Assembly: GCF_000214595.1 (NCBI RefSeq)
Contig: NZ_AFIG01000001.1
Coordinates: 1,530,382-1,594,381, forward strand
Direction: 5' to 3'
DNA: 64,000 nt
Source: Methylophaga thalassica MP
GTDB taxonomy: Bacteria > Pseudomonadota > Gammaproteobacteria > Nitrosococcales > Methylophagaceae
In this document: one piece after another, positions 1-9,603 of the stretch
Layout: each line of letters opens with the position of its first letter
Position numbering within the stretch: position 1 is the first letter of the stretch
The notes under the pieces: model-generated
Told to the model about the DNA's origin: nothing
The model's database searches: none
What the model saw: the letters and a program-made list of their open reading frames with translations, nothing else
Position numbers and translations under genes: made by a program

Positions 1-51
1 TCAGTGTCAGTCATTGGTAACGCCTTACGCCTACGTAGGCTGAAGTTATAA
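1..51 (+). CDS. C-terminal tail of a heavy-metal (probably copper) P-type ATPase, partial
   Basis: Frame 1 is open from the window edge and ends at a TAA at 49-51. It encodes 16 residues ending SVSVIGNALRLRRLKL. This closely resembles the extreme C-terminus of CopA-type Cu(I)-exporting P1B ATPases, where the last membrane helix runs into an N-A-L-R-L-R-R-type end. A terminator follows 34 bases later, which fits a gene end. Only the tail is present, so no catalytic motif can be checked and the metal is inferred from family resemblance alone. Confidence 0.55.
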   Translation, partial: SVSVIGNALRLRRLKL

Positions 52-84
52 GCTGATCAAATAGTTAAATTCGAACTCACTCCA

Positions 85-126
85 AGCAGAGTCAAAACAG
101 CATTCGTCTGTTGACTCTGCTTTTTT
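85..126 (+). terminator. Rho-independent terminator
   Basis: The 11-bp arms AGCAGAGTCAA (85-95) and TTGACTCTGCT (111-121) pair perfectly around a 15-base loop, and a run of six T follows. It terminates the ATPase gene at the window start and separates it from metY. Confidence 0.85.
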
Positions 127-237
127 ATCTCATGCACGACCAATTCTCTCTTACCGTGCTCTCTCATGTTAATCTCTCCAGTGTAGATAAGCTTAATAAC
201 AATAAAACAATACAACTCAGCACCTATGGAGAGAACT

Positions 238-1508
238 ATGCGATTAGAATCACTCGCCTTACATCACGGCTATGAATCTGAACCCACCACTAAGTCGGCT
301 GCGTTCCGATTTACCAGACAACTTCTTACACTTTTGATAATACTCAGCATGGTGCAGATCTATTTGATCTGAAAGTCCCCGGTAATATTTACACACGTAT
401 CATGAACCCAACCAATGACGTGCTGGAAAAACGTCTGGCTGAAATGGAAGGTGGTATTGCTGGTCTGGCGGTAGCATCCGGTATGTCAGCTATTACTTAT
501 GCCATTCAGGCTATCGCTGAAGCAGGTGACAACATTGTTAGCAGCACCCAGCTTTACGGCGGCAGCTACAATTTGTTCGCTCATACCTGCCCACGACAAG
601 GTATTACAGTGCGCATGGCATCGTTTGATGACTATGACAAAATCGAAAGCCTGATTGACGATAAAACCAAAGCCTTATTCTGTGAATCTATCGGTAACCC
701 TGCCGGTAATATTGTTGATATACAACGTTGGGCAGAGATTGCTCACCGACATGGTGTGCCATTAATTGTTGATAATACGGTCGCCACACCTTACCTATGT
801 CGTGTCTTTGACCATGGTGCGGATATCGTGGTGCATTCATTAACTAAATATATCGGCGGTCATGGCACAACGGTTGGCGGCATGATTGTCGATTCAGGCC
901 GCTTTGACTGGGTAGCCAATAAAGAACGTTTCCCGATGCTAAACGAACCGGATCCTTCCTACCATGGCGTGATCTACACGGAGGCGTTAGGACCTGCCGC
1001 CTATATTGGTCGTTGTCGTGTTATTCCTCTGCGTAATACGGGTTCAGCCTTGTCTCCTCACAGTGCATTTTTATTAATGCAAGGTCTGGAAACCTTAGGC
1101 TTGCGTATGGAACGTCACTGTGAGAATGCATTGAAAGTGGCTAACTATTTACAACAGCACCCTAAAGTGGAATGGGTGAACTACGCCGCCTTGGAGAATA
1201 GCCCCTATCACGAAGTCTGTCAGAAAATCACCAAAGGTCAGGCCTCAGGCATTCTCAGCTTCGGTATCACTGGTGGCAAAGAAGCGGGTGCACGCTTTAT
1301 TGATGCCTTGCAGATGATTTTACGCTTGGTCAATATTGGTGATGCAAAATCACTGGCCTGCCACCCCGCAACCACTACACATCGACAATTAAGTCCGGAA
1401 GAGCTGGCAACCGCAGGCGTATCAGAAGACTTAGTGCGGATTTCGGTGGGTATTGAGCATATTGACGACATTATTGCCGACATTGCTCAAGCACTGGAAA
1501 AAGCATAA
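238..1508 (+). pseudogene. metY: O-acetylhomoserine aminocarboxypropyltransferase (metY), broken by a one-base deletion near the N-terminus
   Basis: The family makes homocysteine from O-acetylhomoserine and sulfide with PLP. A good ribosome site (GGAGAG, about 228) precedes ATG 238, which opens MRLESLALHHGYESEPTTKSAA and then runs out of frame to a stop at about 370. The expected continuation (VPIYQTTSYTFDNTQHGADL...) is found one frame over from 303, without a stop, into the long frame that ends at 1508. A single missing G near 303 (GCG-GTT read as GCGTT) explains this. Restored, the protein would be about 423 residues, the normal MetY length. The PLP lysine lies in HSLTKYIGGHG, residue 149 counted from ATG 402. 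An internal start at 402 would lose about 55 residues, including part of the active-site N-terminal arm. A true pseudogene and a sequencing error cannot be told apart here. Confidence 0.85.
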
Positions 1509-1528
1509 ACACAGTCTTGATTGATCTA

Positions 1529-1558
1529 TCTCAACCTGATCTCACGGTCAGGTTGAGA
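1529..1558 (+). terminator. Possible terminator hairpin after metY
   Basis: TCTCAACCTGA (1529-1539) pairs with TCAGGTTGAGA (1548-1558), an 11-bp stem with an 8-base loop, 20 bases after the metY stop. The following bases are only moderately T-rich, so termination efficiency is uncertain. Confidence 0.55.
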
Positions 1559-1624
1559 AGATTCATTTCCTCTACCACCTCCCAAGACTTATAATGGCAC
1601 CTCTTCAAACTGAGTACGTTCTCC

Positions 1625-2542
1625 GTGTCATCACCCAATTCCCATCAAAAAACGGCTGAACGTTCACCTCAGAAACGTTTACACCCAAGAAATCATCATA
1701 ATCAGGGGTATGACTTTCCGAGCTTGATAGCGAGCCACCCAACATTAGCACCATTTGTTTTTAACAATGCTTTTGGCAATCTGTCTATCGACTATAGCCA
1801 TGCTGAAGCCGTCAAGCACTTAAATGCAGCTTTATTGACATACCATTATCAAATCCAAGGCTGGGATATCCCCGAAGGAGCTCTCTGCCCACCGATTCCA
1901 GGGCGTGTTGACTACATCCATCACATTGCCGATTTATTAGGCGTTTCAGACCAAAATAACAATATCCGCATGCTGGATATCGGTATTGGCGCCAGTGGCA
2001 TTTATTCACTGCTAGCCAGTCACTGTTATGGTTGGCAATGTGTGGGAAGTGATATCAATCAGACCTCACTGAATAATGTCGCTACCATACTCAATAAAAA
2101 CAAAACCTTAGAGAGGCTTGTAACACTTCGTCATCAGCCAAACCCACATCAGATATTTGAAGGCATTATCAATCAAGGTGAGATGTTCGATGTCAGCGTA
2201 TGTAACCCACCTTTCCATGCCTCTGCTGAGGAAGCATCAAAAGCGTATCAACAGAAACAACATAATTTGAAGCTGAAAACCAATACAAACTCACTGAATT
2301 TTGGTGGTTCAGCTGCAGAATTATGGTGCAATGGCGGTGAGAAATTGTTTCTCAAAAAGATGATTCGTGAGAGTCAGGTGTTTGCTGAACAATGTCGCTG
2401 GTTTACCAGCCTAGTGTCAAAAATTGAAAACCTGACCCCATCAATCAAGTTAATCAAAAAACTGGGCGCCTCAGACATAAAGCAAATAGACATGCATCAA
2501 GGTAACAAAATCACACGCATCCTGGCATGGACGTTTCAGTAA
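1625..2542 (+). CDS. rlmF: 23S rRNA (adenine-1618-N6)-methyltransferase RlmF
   Basis: 305 residues, the usual size of RlmF (YbiN), which methylates N6 of A1618 in 23S rRNA. The N-terminus has the family pattern LHPRNHHNQGYDFPSL. A SAM-binding loop LDIGIGASG is at residues 117-125, and the N6-adenine methyltransferase catalytic motif NPPF is at 194-197, followed by HASAEEA. The start is a GTG; no earlier in-frame start aligns better with the family. It stands alone, between the metY hairpin and a convergent diguanylate cyclase gene. Confidence 0.92.
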   Translation: MSSPNSHQKTAERSPQKRLHPRNHHNQGYDFPSLIASHPTLAPFVFNNAFGNLSIDYSHAEAVKHLNAALLTYHYQIQGWDIPEGALCPPIPGRVDYIHHIADLLGVSDQNNNIRMLDIGIGASGIYSLLASHCYGWQCVGSDINQTSLNNVATILNKNKTLERLVTLRHQPNPHQIFEGIINQGEMFDVSVCNPPFHASAEEASKAYQQKQHNLKLKTNTNSLNFGGSAAELWCNGGEKLFLKKMIRESQVFAEQCRWFTSLVSKIENLTPSIKLIKKLGASDIKQIDMHQGNKITRILAWTFQ

Positions 2543-2556
2543 ACGGCCAACTGTAG

Positions 2557-3438
2557 CTAACGAACCTTCACCAGGTTGCGGCCAGCGGTTTTCGCCTGGT
2601 ACATGGCCTCATCAACTTTGTTTATCGCATCGTCAACACTATAGGCAGGATCAAGGGATGTCACACCAATCGAGGCCGTAACCTGTAATGTGTTACCTTC
2701 TTTATCGTAAATAATTTGCTGTTGTGCAATCATGCTGCGAATGCGCTCGGCAACCCGTTCAGCTTGTTCTAATGTAGTATTAGGCATGCAAATCAGAAAT
2801 TCTTCGCCACCATAGCGATAAAGCTGATCGTAAGGTCGCAATACCTGCTGTAAACACGCTACTGTTTTAATTAATACGTCATCGCCCACGGAGTGACCAT
2901 AGTTATCATTCACCTGCTTAAAATGGTCCAGATCAAGCATAGCCAATGCACTGGGTTGCAGGCTTCGCTTTGCCATAGCATGTTCTTTATTTAACTCAGC
3001 CTGCATACCGGCTCGGGTCTGAGCCCCCGTTAAAGGATCTAAGTTTTGTACCAAGTTGGCGAATTCATGACGTAATGCTTGGAATTGTGTGCGCATTTTT
3101 TCCAGGTCATGGTTAAATTCATCAAACATAGTGACTGGTATCGCTTGTTCAGACACAACAAGTTCGATAAGTTGTTTAGCGCTTTTATGCATATTCTCAT
3201 GGGCATGCCCTAACGACACAAAGGTGGGATGGTCCTGAATCAGCTCGACATGAGATGTGTAGAACCACTCACCAAACTCACACAATTTATAAGCATCGTT
3301 TCTTAGATCTTTTTCATCAGGTGGCACGCGAGACACTAAGACTCGTAAAAGATCTTGGTACCATTTCTGATGACTTTCTATCGCTTTATCAATCTCATCA
3401 ATAACAAAGCGTAATTGTTGGTGAATCACCGCGGCCAT
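2557..3438 (-). CDS. dgcZ: Zinc-sensing diguanylate cyclase, DgcZ-like (CZB + GGDEF)
   Basis: 293 residues, matching E. coli DgcZ (YdeH) in length and layout. An N-terminal CZB zinc-binding helical domain (about 1-125) carries the four ligands at H23, C53, H80 and H84, the last two in an HAHENMH context. A GGDEF domain (about 133-293) makes c-di-GMP from two GTP; its signature is GGEEF at 210-214. An inhibitory I-site RPYD (201-204) sits the canonical five residues upstream, which predicts product feedback; as I recall it, E. coli DgcZ is degenerate there. In the family, zinc occupancy lowers cyclase activity. It is soluble and monocistronic. Confidence 0.9.
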   Translation of the reverse strand: MAAVIHQQLRFVIDEIDKAIESHQKWYQDLLRVLVSRVPPDEKDLRNDAYKLCEFGEWFYTSHVELIQDHPTFVSLGHAHENMHKSAKQLIELVVSEQAIPVTMFDEFNHDLEKMRTQFQALRHEFANLVQNLDPLTGAQTRAGMQAELNKEHAMAKRSLQPSALAMLDLDHFKQVNDNYGHSVGDDVLIKTVACLQQVLRPYDQLYRYGGEEFLICMPNTTLEQAERVAERIRSMIAQQQIIYDKEGNTLQVTASIGVTSLDPAYSVDDAINKVDEAMYQAKTAGRNLVKVR

Positions 3439-3536
3439 GCCTGCCCATCCAAATTGGAAATAAATATGGAGTCATCGATGTTTGACCCTCTTTTGACTAT
3501 TCCATATTAGTGTTTGCTAAACAAGCCTTATTTGAT

Positions 3537-4715
3537 TTATCCAATCATGACGCGTTTAATGCGTTCAGCCGCTGCTACCAGCAAAGACTCGTCTCGTGTA
3601 TATGCAAAACGGCAATGTGACTCTGCTTGATAATGACCAAAATCTAAGCCTGGTGTGATAGCCACACCAGCTTGTTTAAGCAGGAACTGAGATAAGGCCA
3701 TACTATCGGGTATCTGCTCACTCAGTAGTGCTGAACAATCTGCGTAAAGATAAAAAGCCCCCTGCGGTGTGACGGGTATGGAGAAGCCAATATCTTTTAA
3801 TAATGGCAGCAATGTATTGCGGCGTCGCTCGAAAGCCTGGCGACGCTGTTCCAGTATCGATAAAGTATCAGTCTGGAAAGCCGCCAGTGCAGCATATTGC
3901 GACATGGTAGCGGGTGCAAGAAACAAGTTCTGGGCTAACTTATCCATCACCTCTGTGTACCCTTCCGGCACCACTAACCAACCCAGGCGCCATCCAGTCA
4001 TGCCAAAGAATTTGGAAAAGCTGTTCACCACGAAGACTTGATCACTCACTGATAATGCAGTCGGGGCATGAAAACCATCGTAAGTGAGACCATGATAGAT
4101 TTCATCCACCACCAGATGCCCGGATTTTTTGGCTACCGCTGCTGCTAATCCACTAAGTTCTTGTTGAGTTAATACCGTACCGGTTGGGTTAGATGGCGAA
4201 GCGACTAAAGCCATCGCCGTGTTATCATCCCAATATTGTTCAATATGCTGAGCCGTAAGTTGATATTGGTGATTTGCATCAACAGGAATACTGTTGACGC
4301 GTCCTTCAACAAATCTGGCAAAGTGTTTATTGCAGGGATAACCGGGATCCGCCAACAAGACCTGCTTCTGTTTCTCGAGTAACGCCCCCATCACTAGAAG
4401 TAATGCACCAGACGCGCCTGGCGTAACAATAATACGCTCAGCGTTTACCTTTACCTGATACTGCTGTTCATACCAGCCAGCAATCGCTTCTCTTAATTCA
4501 GGTAAACCACATGCGGGTGTGTAATGTGTTTTGCCTTGCTTTAAGGCATTCATTCCAGCTTCGATAATCGGTTGAGGTGTTTCAAAATCAGGCTCACCGA
4601 CTTCCATATGAATGATATTCTGCCCCGCCGCTTCCAGCTGTTTAGCCTGAGCCAAAATATCCATAACATGGAAAGGAGAAATAGCGTTTGCGCGACTGGC
4701 GACTTTTTTGGTCAT
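3537..4715 (-). CDS. PLP-dependent class I/II aminotransferase
   Basis: 392 residues with fold-type I aminotransferase landmarks. These are NPTG (176-179) for the cofactor phosphate/substrate region, DEIYHGL (204-210) for the PLP pyridine contact, SFSK with the Schiff-base lysine K235, and TGWRLGW with R243. It belongs to the AspC/AlaT-like group with the typical N-terminal SRANAISPFHVMDI pattern. The amino donor and acceptor cannot be told from sequence. It is transcribed away from dksA, with 332 bases between them. Confidence 0.85.
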   Translation of the reverse strand: MTKKVASRANAISPFHVMDILAQAKQLEAAGQNIIHMEVGEPDFETPQPIIEAGMNALKQGKTHYTPACGLPELREAIAGWYEQQYQVKVNAERIIVTPGASGALLLVMGALLEKQKQVLLADPGYPCNKHFARFVEGRVNSIPVDANHQYQLTAQHIEQYWDDNTAMALVASPSNPTGTVLTQQELSGLAAAVAKKSGHLVVDEIYHGLTYDGFHAPTALSVSDQVFVVNSFSKFFGMTGWRLGWLVVPEGYTEVMDKLAQNLFLAPATMSQYAALAAFQTDTLSILEQRRQAFERRRNTLLPLLKDIGFSIPVTPQGAFYLYADCSALLSEQIPDSMALSQFLLKQAGVAITPGLDFGHYQAESHCRFAYTRDESLLVAAAERIKRVMIG

Positions 4716-5047
4716 GCCGTATCCGTTTGAGTTTTAAGGTGAAATAACAGGCGGCTAGTTTAACAAATCCAGATGCTTTAACAGCAGCTATTGAAAAGGC
4801 TTGCCAATGCACATACATAGGCGTACTAATCAACTGTTGAAAAAGATAGACAGGTGCGCGTTTCAGTGCCATGCTCTCTGGTTTTTAATCAGACTGATGT
4901 CGAAACGAACAGAAAAAGTAATAATTTTTTATTGTTTAATAATCAATTATCAGCACACCTGTAAATCGACGTTGATTTTAATTTTGCACAAGCTGGGCGC
5001 ATCTGGTATAGATTCGCCCTTGGTTTTAGAAAGTATGAGGTTTCAAG
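4716..5047. other. Intergenic region between aminotransferase and dksA
   Basis: 332 bases without a credible gene. The dksA promoter lies at its right end (4984-5012). The rest is AT-rich, and I see no RNA gene, strong hairpin or repeat in it. Confidence 0.6.
4984..5012 (+). promoter_or_regulatory. sigma-70 promoter of dksA
   Basis: TTGCAC (4984-4989), a 17-base spacer, then TATAGA (5007-5012). The bases after the -10 (TTCGCCC) form a fairly GC-rich discriminator, a feature associated with stringent control. It ends 35 bases before the dksA start codon. Confidence 0.7.
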
Positions 5048-5470
5048 ATGGAAAACACTCAAGTCGACACTAAGATTGCTCCTTATCAGGAGAAAGCAGG
5101 CGAAGAGTACATGAACGACGCTCAGATTGAGCATTTTCGCCATATTTTAGAAAACTGGAGAGCACAGCTTCGTGCTGAGGTCGACCGTACGGTTCATCAT
5201 ATGCAGGATGAAGCAGCCAACTTCCCTGACCCGAATGATCGTGCTACTCAGGAAGAAGAGTTCACGCTTGAACTTCGCACGCGTGACCGTGAACGTAAAT
5301 TAATCAAGAAGATTGATGAGTCGCTGGTTGATTTGGACAAAGGTGATTACGGTTATTGCGAATCTTGCGGTACTGAAATTGGCATTCGTCGTTTAGAAGC
5401 CCGTCCTACAGCAACGCTATGCATTGACTGTAAAACTCTGGACGAAATCAGAGAGAAAAACCGTATCTGA
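5048..5470 (+). CDS. dksA: RNA polymerase-binding transcription factor DksA
   Basis: 140 residues. DksA enters the RNA polymerase secondary channel and, with ppGpp, resets rRNA and amino-acid promoters. The long coiled coil (about 25-100) has the tip sequence DPNDRA with the key acidic residues D61 and D64 and A66. A four-cysteine zinc finger follows (C104, C107, C125, C128), so this is the zinc-containing paralogue. It has its own promoter upstream and a bidirectional terminator downstream. Confidence 0.97.
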   Translation: MENTQVDTKIAPYQEKAGEEYMNDAQIEHFRHILENWRAQLRAEVDRTVHHMQDEAANFPDPNDRATQEEEFTLELRTRDRERKLIKKIDESLVDLDKGDYGYCESCGTEIGIRRLEARPTATLCIDCKTLDEIREKNRI

Positions 5471-5531
5471 TTCGTCTGATATTAAGGCGTTGTTCTAGGC
5501 ATCAGGATTGATGCTCCAAGACCTCATACGC

Positions 5532-5562
5532 AAAAAAAAGCCCCGTTAACCGGGGCTTTTTT
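5532..5562. terminator. Bidirectional terminator between dksA and tamB
   Basis: A GC-rich stem AGCCCCG/CGGGGCT with a TTAAC loop is flanked by eight A on the left and six T on the right. It can therefore stop dksA on the plus strand and tamB on the minus strand. Confidence 0.9.
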
Positions 5563-5566
5563 GTCT

Positions 5567-8500
5567 CTAGTCTTTTTTAGGTTCATAGGTATAAAGTAAA
5601 TCTACCCCACTTTCTGTGCCTGACTCGGCTTTTAACGACCATATTTTACTAAGTTGATAACGCAGCTCGACACTACTGACGGAATCGAACACACCAATAC
5701 CGTAACTCAGATAAAGTTTTGGTGATAAATACTTACCAATGGTCAGTGCTGCATTTTCCTTGCTGTCGCCAGTAATAGAAAACTCATCCAGACCAAAGGT
5801 ATTGGCAATATCATCTCCTATCATCGCCCCGTTTTGCAGGCCAATTCCTGTGGCCGCTGAAGCGAGTAAGGCGGCATCGGTTGCACTTGCTTGTTCTATG
5901 GGTTTCCCCAAAATTAAATACGATAAAATATTGTCCTGACTCATATCTGGGTCAGAGAACAACGTCGCCTGAGGTGAGCTGACATTACCTTCGATGTATA
6001 AACCAGCGGTGACCTCTTTTCCGTGCCTGACGGCTTTAATATCAAGTTCAGGGTTATCAATGGGACCAGAAAAGCGAATTTTGCCATTATCTACTTTTAA
6101 TAACTGACCATAAGCAACATAACTGCCGTCTTTAATCGTGATCTGACCATTCCCTAGCAATACATCATTAGGGTTACCAGATACATGTAAATCCCCTGTC
6201 AATCGTCCCTGGAAGCCCAATGCTTTTATCTGTACTTTATCGCCAAGGCTGACGGTTAAATCGACTTGCGTTTGTGATTCGGGCTGCTCTTCTGTGGTGT
6301 TATTTGAAATAACACGGACATCCGCACTCGGGCTCACTGATGAATTAAACCGGGTGGGTTCAATTAATGCTCTTGGAATAGCCACTTTACCGGTAACCTT
6401 GGTCAGCTCGGGGGTAACCAGAATCCTCATATCAGGTTCAGCAATGACTAATGCTTCGGGTGTATTCATCACTTCCAGTTGCTTACCACTGACGTTTGCA
6501 GTGAGTTCCCAACCGGTTTCATTTAAGGCATAGCTACCGGTAGCATTGAGCTTGCCTTCACCTGAATCAGCCGTTAATGTCAGGTCAACCTTATTCAGAT
6601 TACCGTTAATCTCAGCCTGAATATTCTTTAATAAAATGCCGGCATCAATAATACTGACCTCACCCTGTTCTAACTGTGCCTTACCTAAAATTTCAGGTTG
6701 AGCAATGGTGCCGCCGATATCGATATTAAGCTTAAACTTTCCCTTAAGCCCTTCTATCGCCGGATGCGTTAATTGCAGAGCAGCCAGGCTTTCAATATTG
6801 GTTCTTACTTCACCTGTTAAAGCTGCTTGGCTGGCATCAGCCATTAAGACATCGATACTTGCCGTTTCAACATGGGCGTTGATAGCGGACACACCATCGA
6901 TTTGCGGCTCCAGATTAAGTGTTGCTGTGGTATGTGTTTTATCTAATTGGTACTCAATAAAAGTATTCTTCAATACAATAGCTTGCTTCTGATTGAGCTC
7001 AGACTGATTCAGTTGAACAGAGGCATTTTCCAGCTGAATTTTGCCTTTCCCGGTTATTACATTATGGTTATCTCCTGCGAGTGCAAACTGCCCTTTAAGC
7101 TGGCCTTTTATTTGCTCTAACTCAGCAGAAAATTGTTCAAATAGACTCAATGGTAATTCTGCAAAGTCACCTGAGGTTTGCCATTGATCCTGAGAGTGAC
7201 TGGCTGTAATACATAAATTGCCTTTCTCAGACTGCCAGCAATGACGAGGAATATCTTGCTGTTTCGCATTCAGCATTAACTTGCCTTGTTGAGTCAGATG
7301 CCAAACACCTGCCTGGTCATTACCAAAGTCAAACTGGCGGAATTGTCCTGTCCAAGTGGATTGATTTAGCTGCCCATCAGCAGCGACATCAATATTTATC
7401 GCTTTCGATGCCAGGTTCAGTTGTATCTGATGTGATTGCTGTTTCCCCGTGACATCAAGATCAACCCGATCAATCAACAGCTCTGATAAGGTCAGTCCTG
7501 TGAGCGTAACGCGGCTATCAATATTGGCATTCGCTTGCAAAGTGAAGTCAATATCCCCATTAATAGCTTCGACTTTTGTCGTATCAAAAGCTAACGACTT
7601 TCCGTCAACATTGGCAAGAATACGTGGTTGCTCAAGACTGCCTGTCAAACTGCCTGAGCCATTAAGACGTCCTTTAAGGGTCGGGTAAAAATCTTGTAAG
7701 TCAGGTGAGTTCAGTGTCCAGTTAACGTTCATCTGATCTTGCTGAAGCTTTCCTTTCACTGAAAGTGTGGATTCTGCCGATCTCGCAGAAAAATGATCAA
7801 TCAACACATCGTTGGCCTTAGAGCTGAGTTTTACCTCAATAGCCAAAGGTTTCTGTCTTAAAGAACCTGATAATTTTAAAGTATCCAGTACCACATTCAG
7901 CTGATTATCTGTTTGACTGACGGTAAGTGGTGCCTGACCAGATAACGATCCAGGCCATTCTGGCAAAATAATGCCCGGATTAAATTGATTTACCGTCAAA
8001 TGACCATCCACTAGTGATTCACCAGCCCAGGCGAGTCTGCCCTGATAATCAATTTCGCCTTTACCTAATTGAATATGTAACTGACTTTGCTCAAAACCAA
8101 TATCTGTTTTGCCATCACCGTTGGCATTGATTGTCATCGCGACATCATTCACCGTTAGATCGGTTTCTGAGCGTAACGTCATTGTGTTGGTATTGCCTAA
8201 CAAGTTTAACTGGCCTTGTTTTATATAAACGGCCACTTCAGATAATGATGCTGGCAGTCTTAAATGCTGCCAATTTGCAGCGAGCTCATAATTTATCGGG
8301 CTTGATGACCAGTCAACTTGGCCGTGAGTAGTGATCTTACCGTCAAAGCCGTTAATATTCAGTTGCTTGAGCGAGGCGGATGTGTCATCACCCTGCAACT
8401 GAGCCGTCAGTGTTAAAGGTTCATTTTCATAGGTCACTACAGTGTTAATACTGGCCTGATAATCCTTTATTGACCCTGTAAGATTGACTTCTCCATGCTC

Positions 8501-9601
8501 GCTTTTGACTACAACCTTATCCCCTTGTAATGGCCACTGTAATTGCTGCCATACGGCCTTGAGATCAAAGGCTATTTCAGGGGTGTCCGTGTTGACCTTA
8601 CCTGATAGCGTGATTATTTTTTCGTTATCTGGCTGTGCTTTTGCTTGAATATGCCATTCAGCCATATCTTCACTGTCAGCATTCACATCAATATCGATAG
8701 CCGGTATATCCGTTCGTTTCACCGTCGCTTGCAGCGAACTTTTCAGCCTTGTCAGCGTACCTTCAGCGTGTAGCTTGACATTATCAAGCTGCAATTCCTG
8801 TTCAGGCACCAACTTACTGACATCAATGGCTTGTGCTGATGTTGTCAAAGTCCAGCTCAGAGAAGAGGTGAGATCATTAACGACCAGTGTTTGTTCTGAT
8901 TTGAGTGGTTGCTGAATCTCTTGAGTCAGTACAAGTTGCTGTTGGTTACCCGTTATTTGACCGTTTATCGTCAATTTTTCAGGAAAAACCTTCAACAAAT
9001 CGACATGGTAATTCAAACTAACAGCATGCTGCTCTGTTAAGCCAATACGACCATCAAGCTGGAACTGCACATCTTGCTGCGATAGAGATAAGGTCTGTAT
9101 CACCAGTTCATCAGATATCGTTTCCGCCTTGAGTTGAGCCTCTTCAACTAAGGTCGTTTTTGCTGAGGCATTATCTAACGTCACATCTCGGATGATAAGT
9201 TGGTCCAGCGTGATTCGAACTGGTAAGGCAATATCCGGTAAGTTAATCTCAGCATTTACATCACTGGCTTTGTCAACCTGCTCAACCGGGCTTATCGTTA
9301 TCCCCTGGACAGCTAATCGTTGGATATGTAAATGGCGCTTAACTAATTCAGCAGGCCTCCAACTAAATTGCAGTTGTTCAATAGCAATAGCTGTTGCCTG
9401 TTCTGGCTGATACTCAATATCTGACAAAACAAGCTCGCCAAATAATTCGCCTTTGGCTTCACCCACTTTTAAAGCCGGAACCATTTTGTTAACGATATTG
9501 AGTGTAGTATTCAGACCCGATTGGGTGGTGAGCAACCAGACCATCCCGGCAAGGAAAGCCACAAAGACAAACATGATGGCGAAAACAATTTTCTTGCGCA
9601 T
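5567..9601 (-). CDS. tamB: Translocation and assembly module subunit TamB
   Basis: 1344 residues, within the range of the long TamB/AsmA-like family. An N-terminal signal anchor (about 5-25) holds it in the inner membrane. The central region is a long beta-rich repetitive span that in the family forms a hydrophobic groove across the periplasm. The C-terminal DUF490 domain (roughly 1000-1344) includes the typical LSYLILGKP segment and a final set of barrel-like strands that contacts TamA. It lies 2 bases downstream of tamA, so the two are translationally linked. Known roles are autotransporter/outer-membrane protein assembly and phospholipid transport to the outer membrane. Confidence 0.93.
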   Translation of the reverse strand: MRKKIVFAIMFVFVAFLAGMVWLLTTQSGLNTTLNIVNKMVPALKVGEAKGELFGELVLSDIEYQPEQATAIAIEQLQFSWRPAELVKRHLHIQRLAVQGITISPVEQVDKASDVNAEINLPDIALPVRITLDQLIIRDVTLDNASAKTTLVEEAQLKAETISDELVIQTLSLSQQDVQFQLDGRIGLTEQHAVSLNYHVDLLKVFPEKLTINGQITGNQQQLVLTQEIQQPLKSEQTLVVNDLTSSLSWTLTTSAQAIDVSKLVPEQELQLDNVKLHAEGTLTRLKSSLQATVKRTDIPAIDIDVNADSEDMAEWHIQAKAQPDNEKIITLSGKVNTDTPEIAFDLKAVWQQLQWPLQGDKVVVKSEHGEVNLTGSIKDYQASINTVVTYENEPLTLTAQLQGDDTSASLKQLNINGFDGKITTHGQVDWSSSPINYELAANWQHLRLPASLSEVAVYIKQGQLNLLGNTNTMTLRSETDLTVNDVAMTINANGDGKTDIGFEQSQLHIQLGKGEIDYQGRLAWAGESLVDGHLTVNQFNPGIILPEWPGSLSGQAPLTVSQTDNQLNVVLDTLKLSGSLRQKPLAIEVKLSSKANDVLIDHFSARSAESTLSVKGKLQQDQMNVNWTLNSPDLQDFYPTLKGRLNGSGSLTGSLEQPRILANVDGKSLAFDTTKVEAINGDIDFTLQANANIDSRVTLTGLTLSELLIDRVDLDVTGKQQSHQIQLNLASKAINIDVAADGQLNQSTWTGQFRQFDFGNDQAGVWHLTQQGKLMLNAKQQDIPRHCWQSEKGNLCITASHSQDQWQTSGDFAELPLSLFEQFSAELEQIKGQLKGQFALAGDNHNVITGKGKIQLENASVQLNQSELNQKQAIVLKNTFIEYQLDKTHTTATLNLEPQIDGVSAINAHVETASIDVLMADASQAALTGEVRTNIESLAALQLTHPAIEGLKGKFKLNIDIGGTIAQPEILGKAQLEQGEVSIIDAGILLKNIQAEINGNLNKVDLTLTADSGEGKLNATGSYALNETGWELTANVSGKQLEVMNTPEALVIAEPDMRILVTPELTKVTGKVAIPRALIEPTRFNSSVSPSADVRVISNNTTEEQPESQTQVDLTVSLGDKVQIKALGFQGRLTGDLHVSGNPNDVLLGNGQITIKDGSYVAYGQLLKVDNGKIRFSGPIDNPELDIKAVRHGKEVTAGLYIEGNVSSPQATLFSDPDMSQDNILSYLILGKPIEQASATDAALLASAATGIGLQNGAMIGDDIANTFGLDEFSITGDSKENAALTIGKYLSPKLYLSYGIGVFDSVSSVELRYQLSKIWSLKAESGTESGVDLLYTYEPKKD

Positions 9602-9603
9602 GA

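Noticed and set aside
127-237. Possible SAM riboswitch or MetJ boxes ahead of metY
   Set aside because: No AGACGTCT-type boxes and no conserved riboswitch stem pattern could be found in this short leader.
3463-3508. AATATGGA/TCCATATT inverted 8-mers upstream of the diguanylate cyclase gene
   Set aside because: The arms are 30 bases apart and AT-rich, so chance is a sufficient explanation.
6294-9410. Open frames on the plus strand within tamB
   Set aside because: They are antisense shadows of a long, well-recognised gene and have no ribosome sites or family resemblance.
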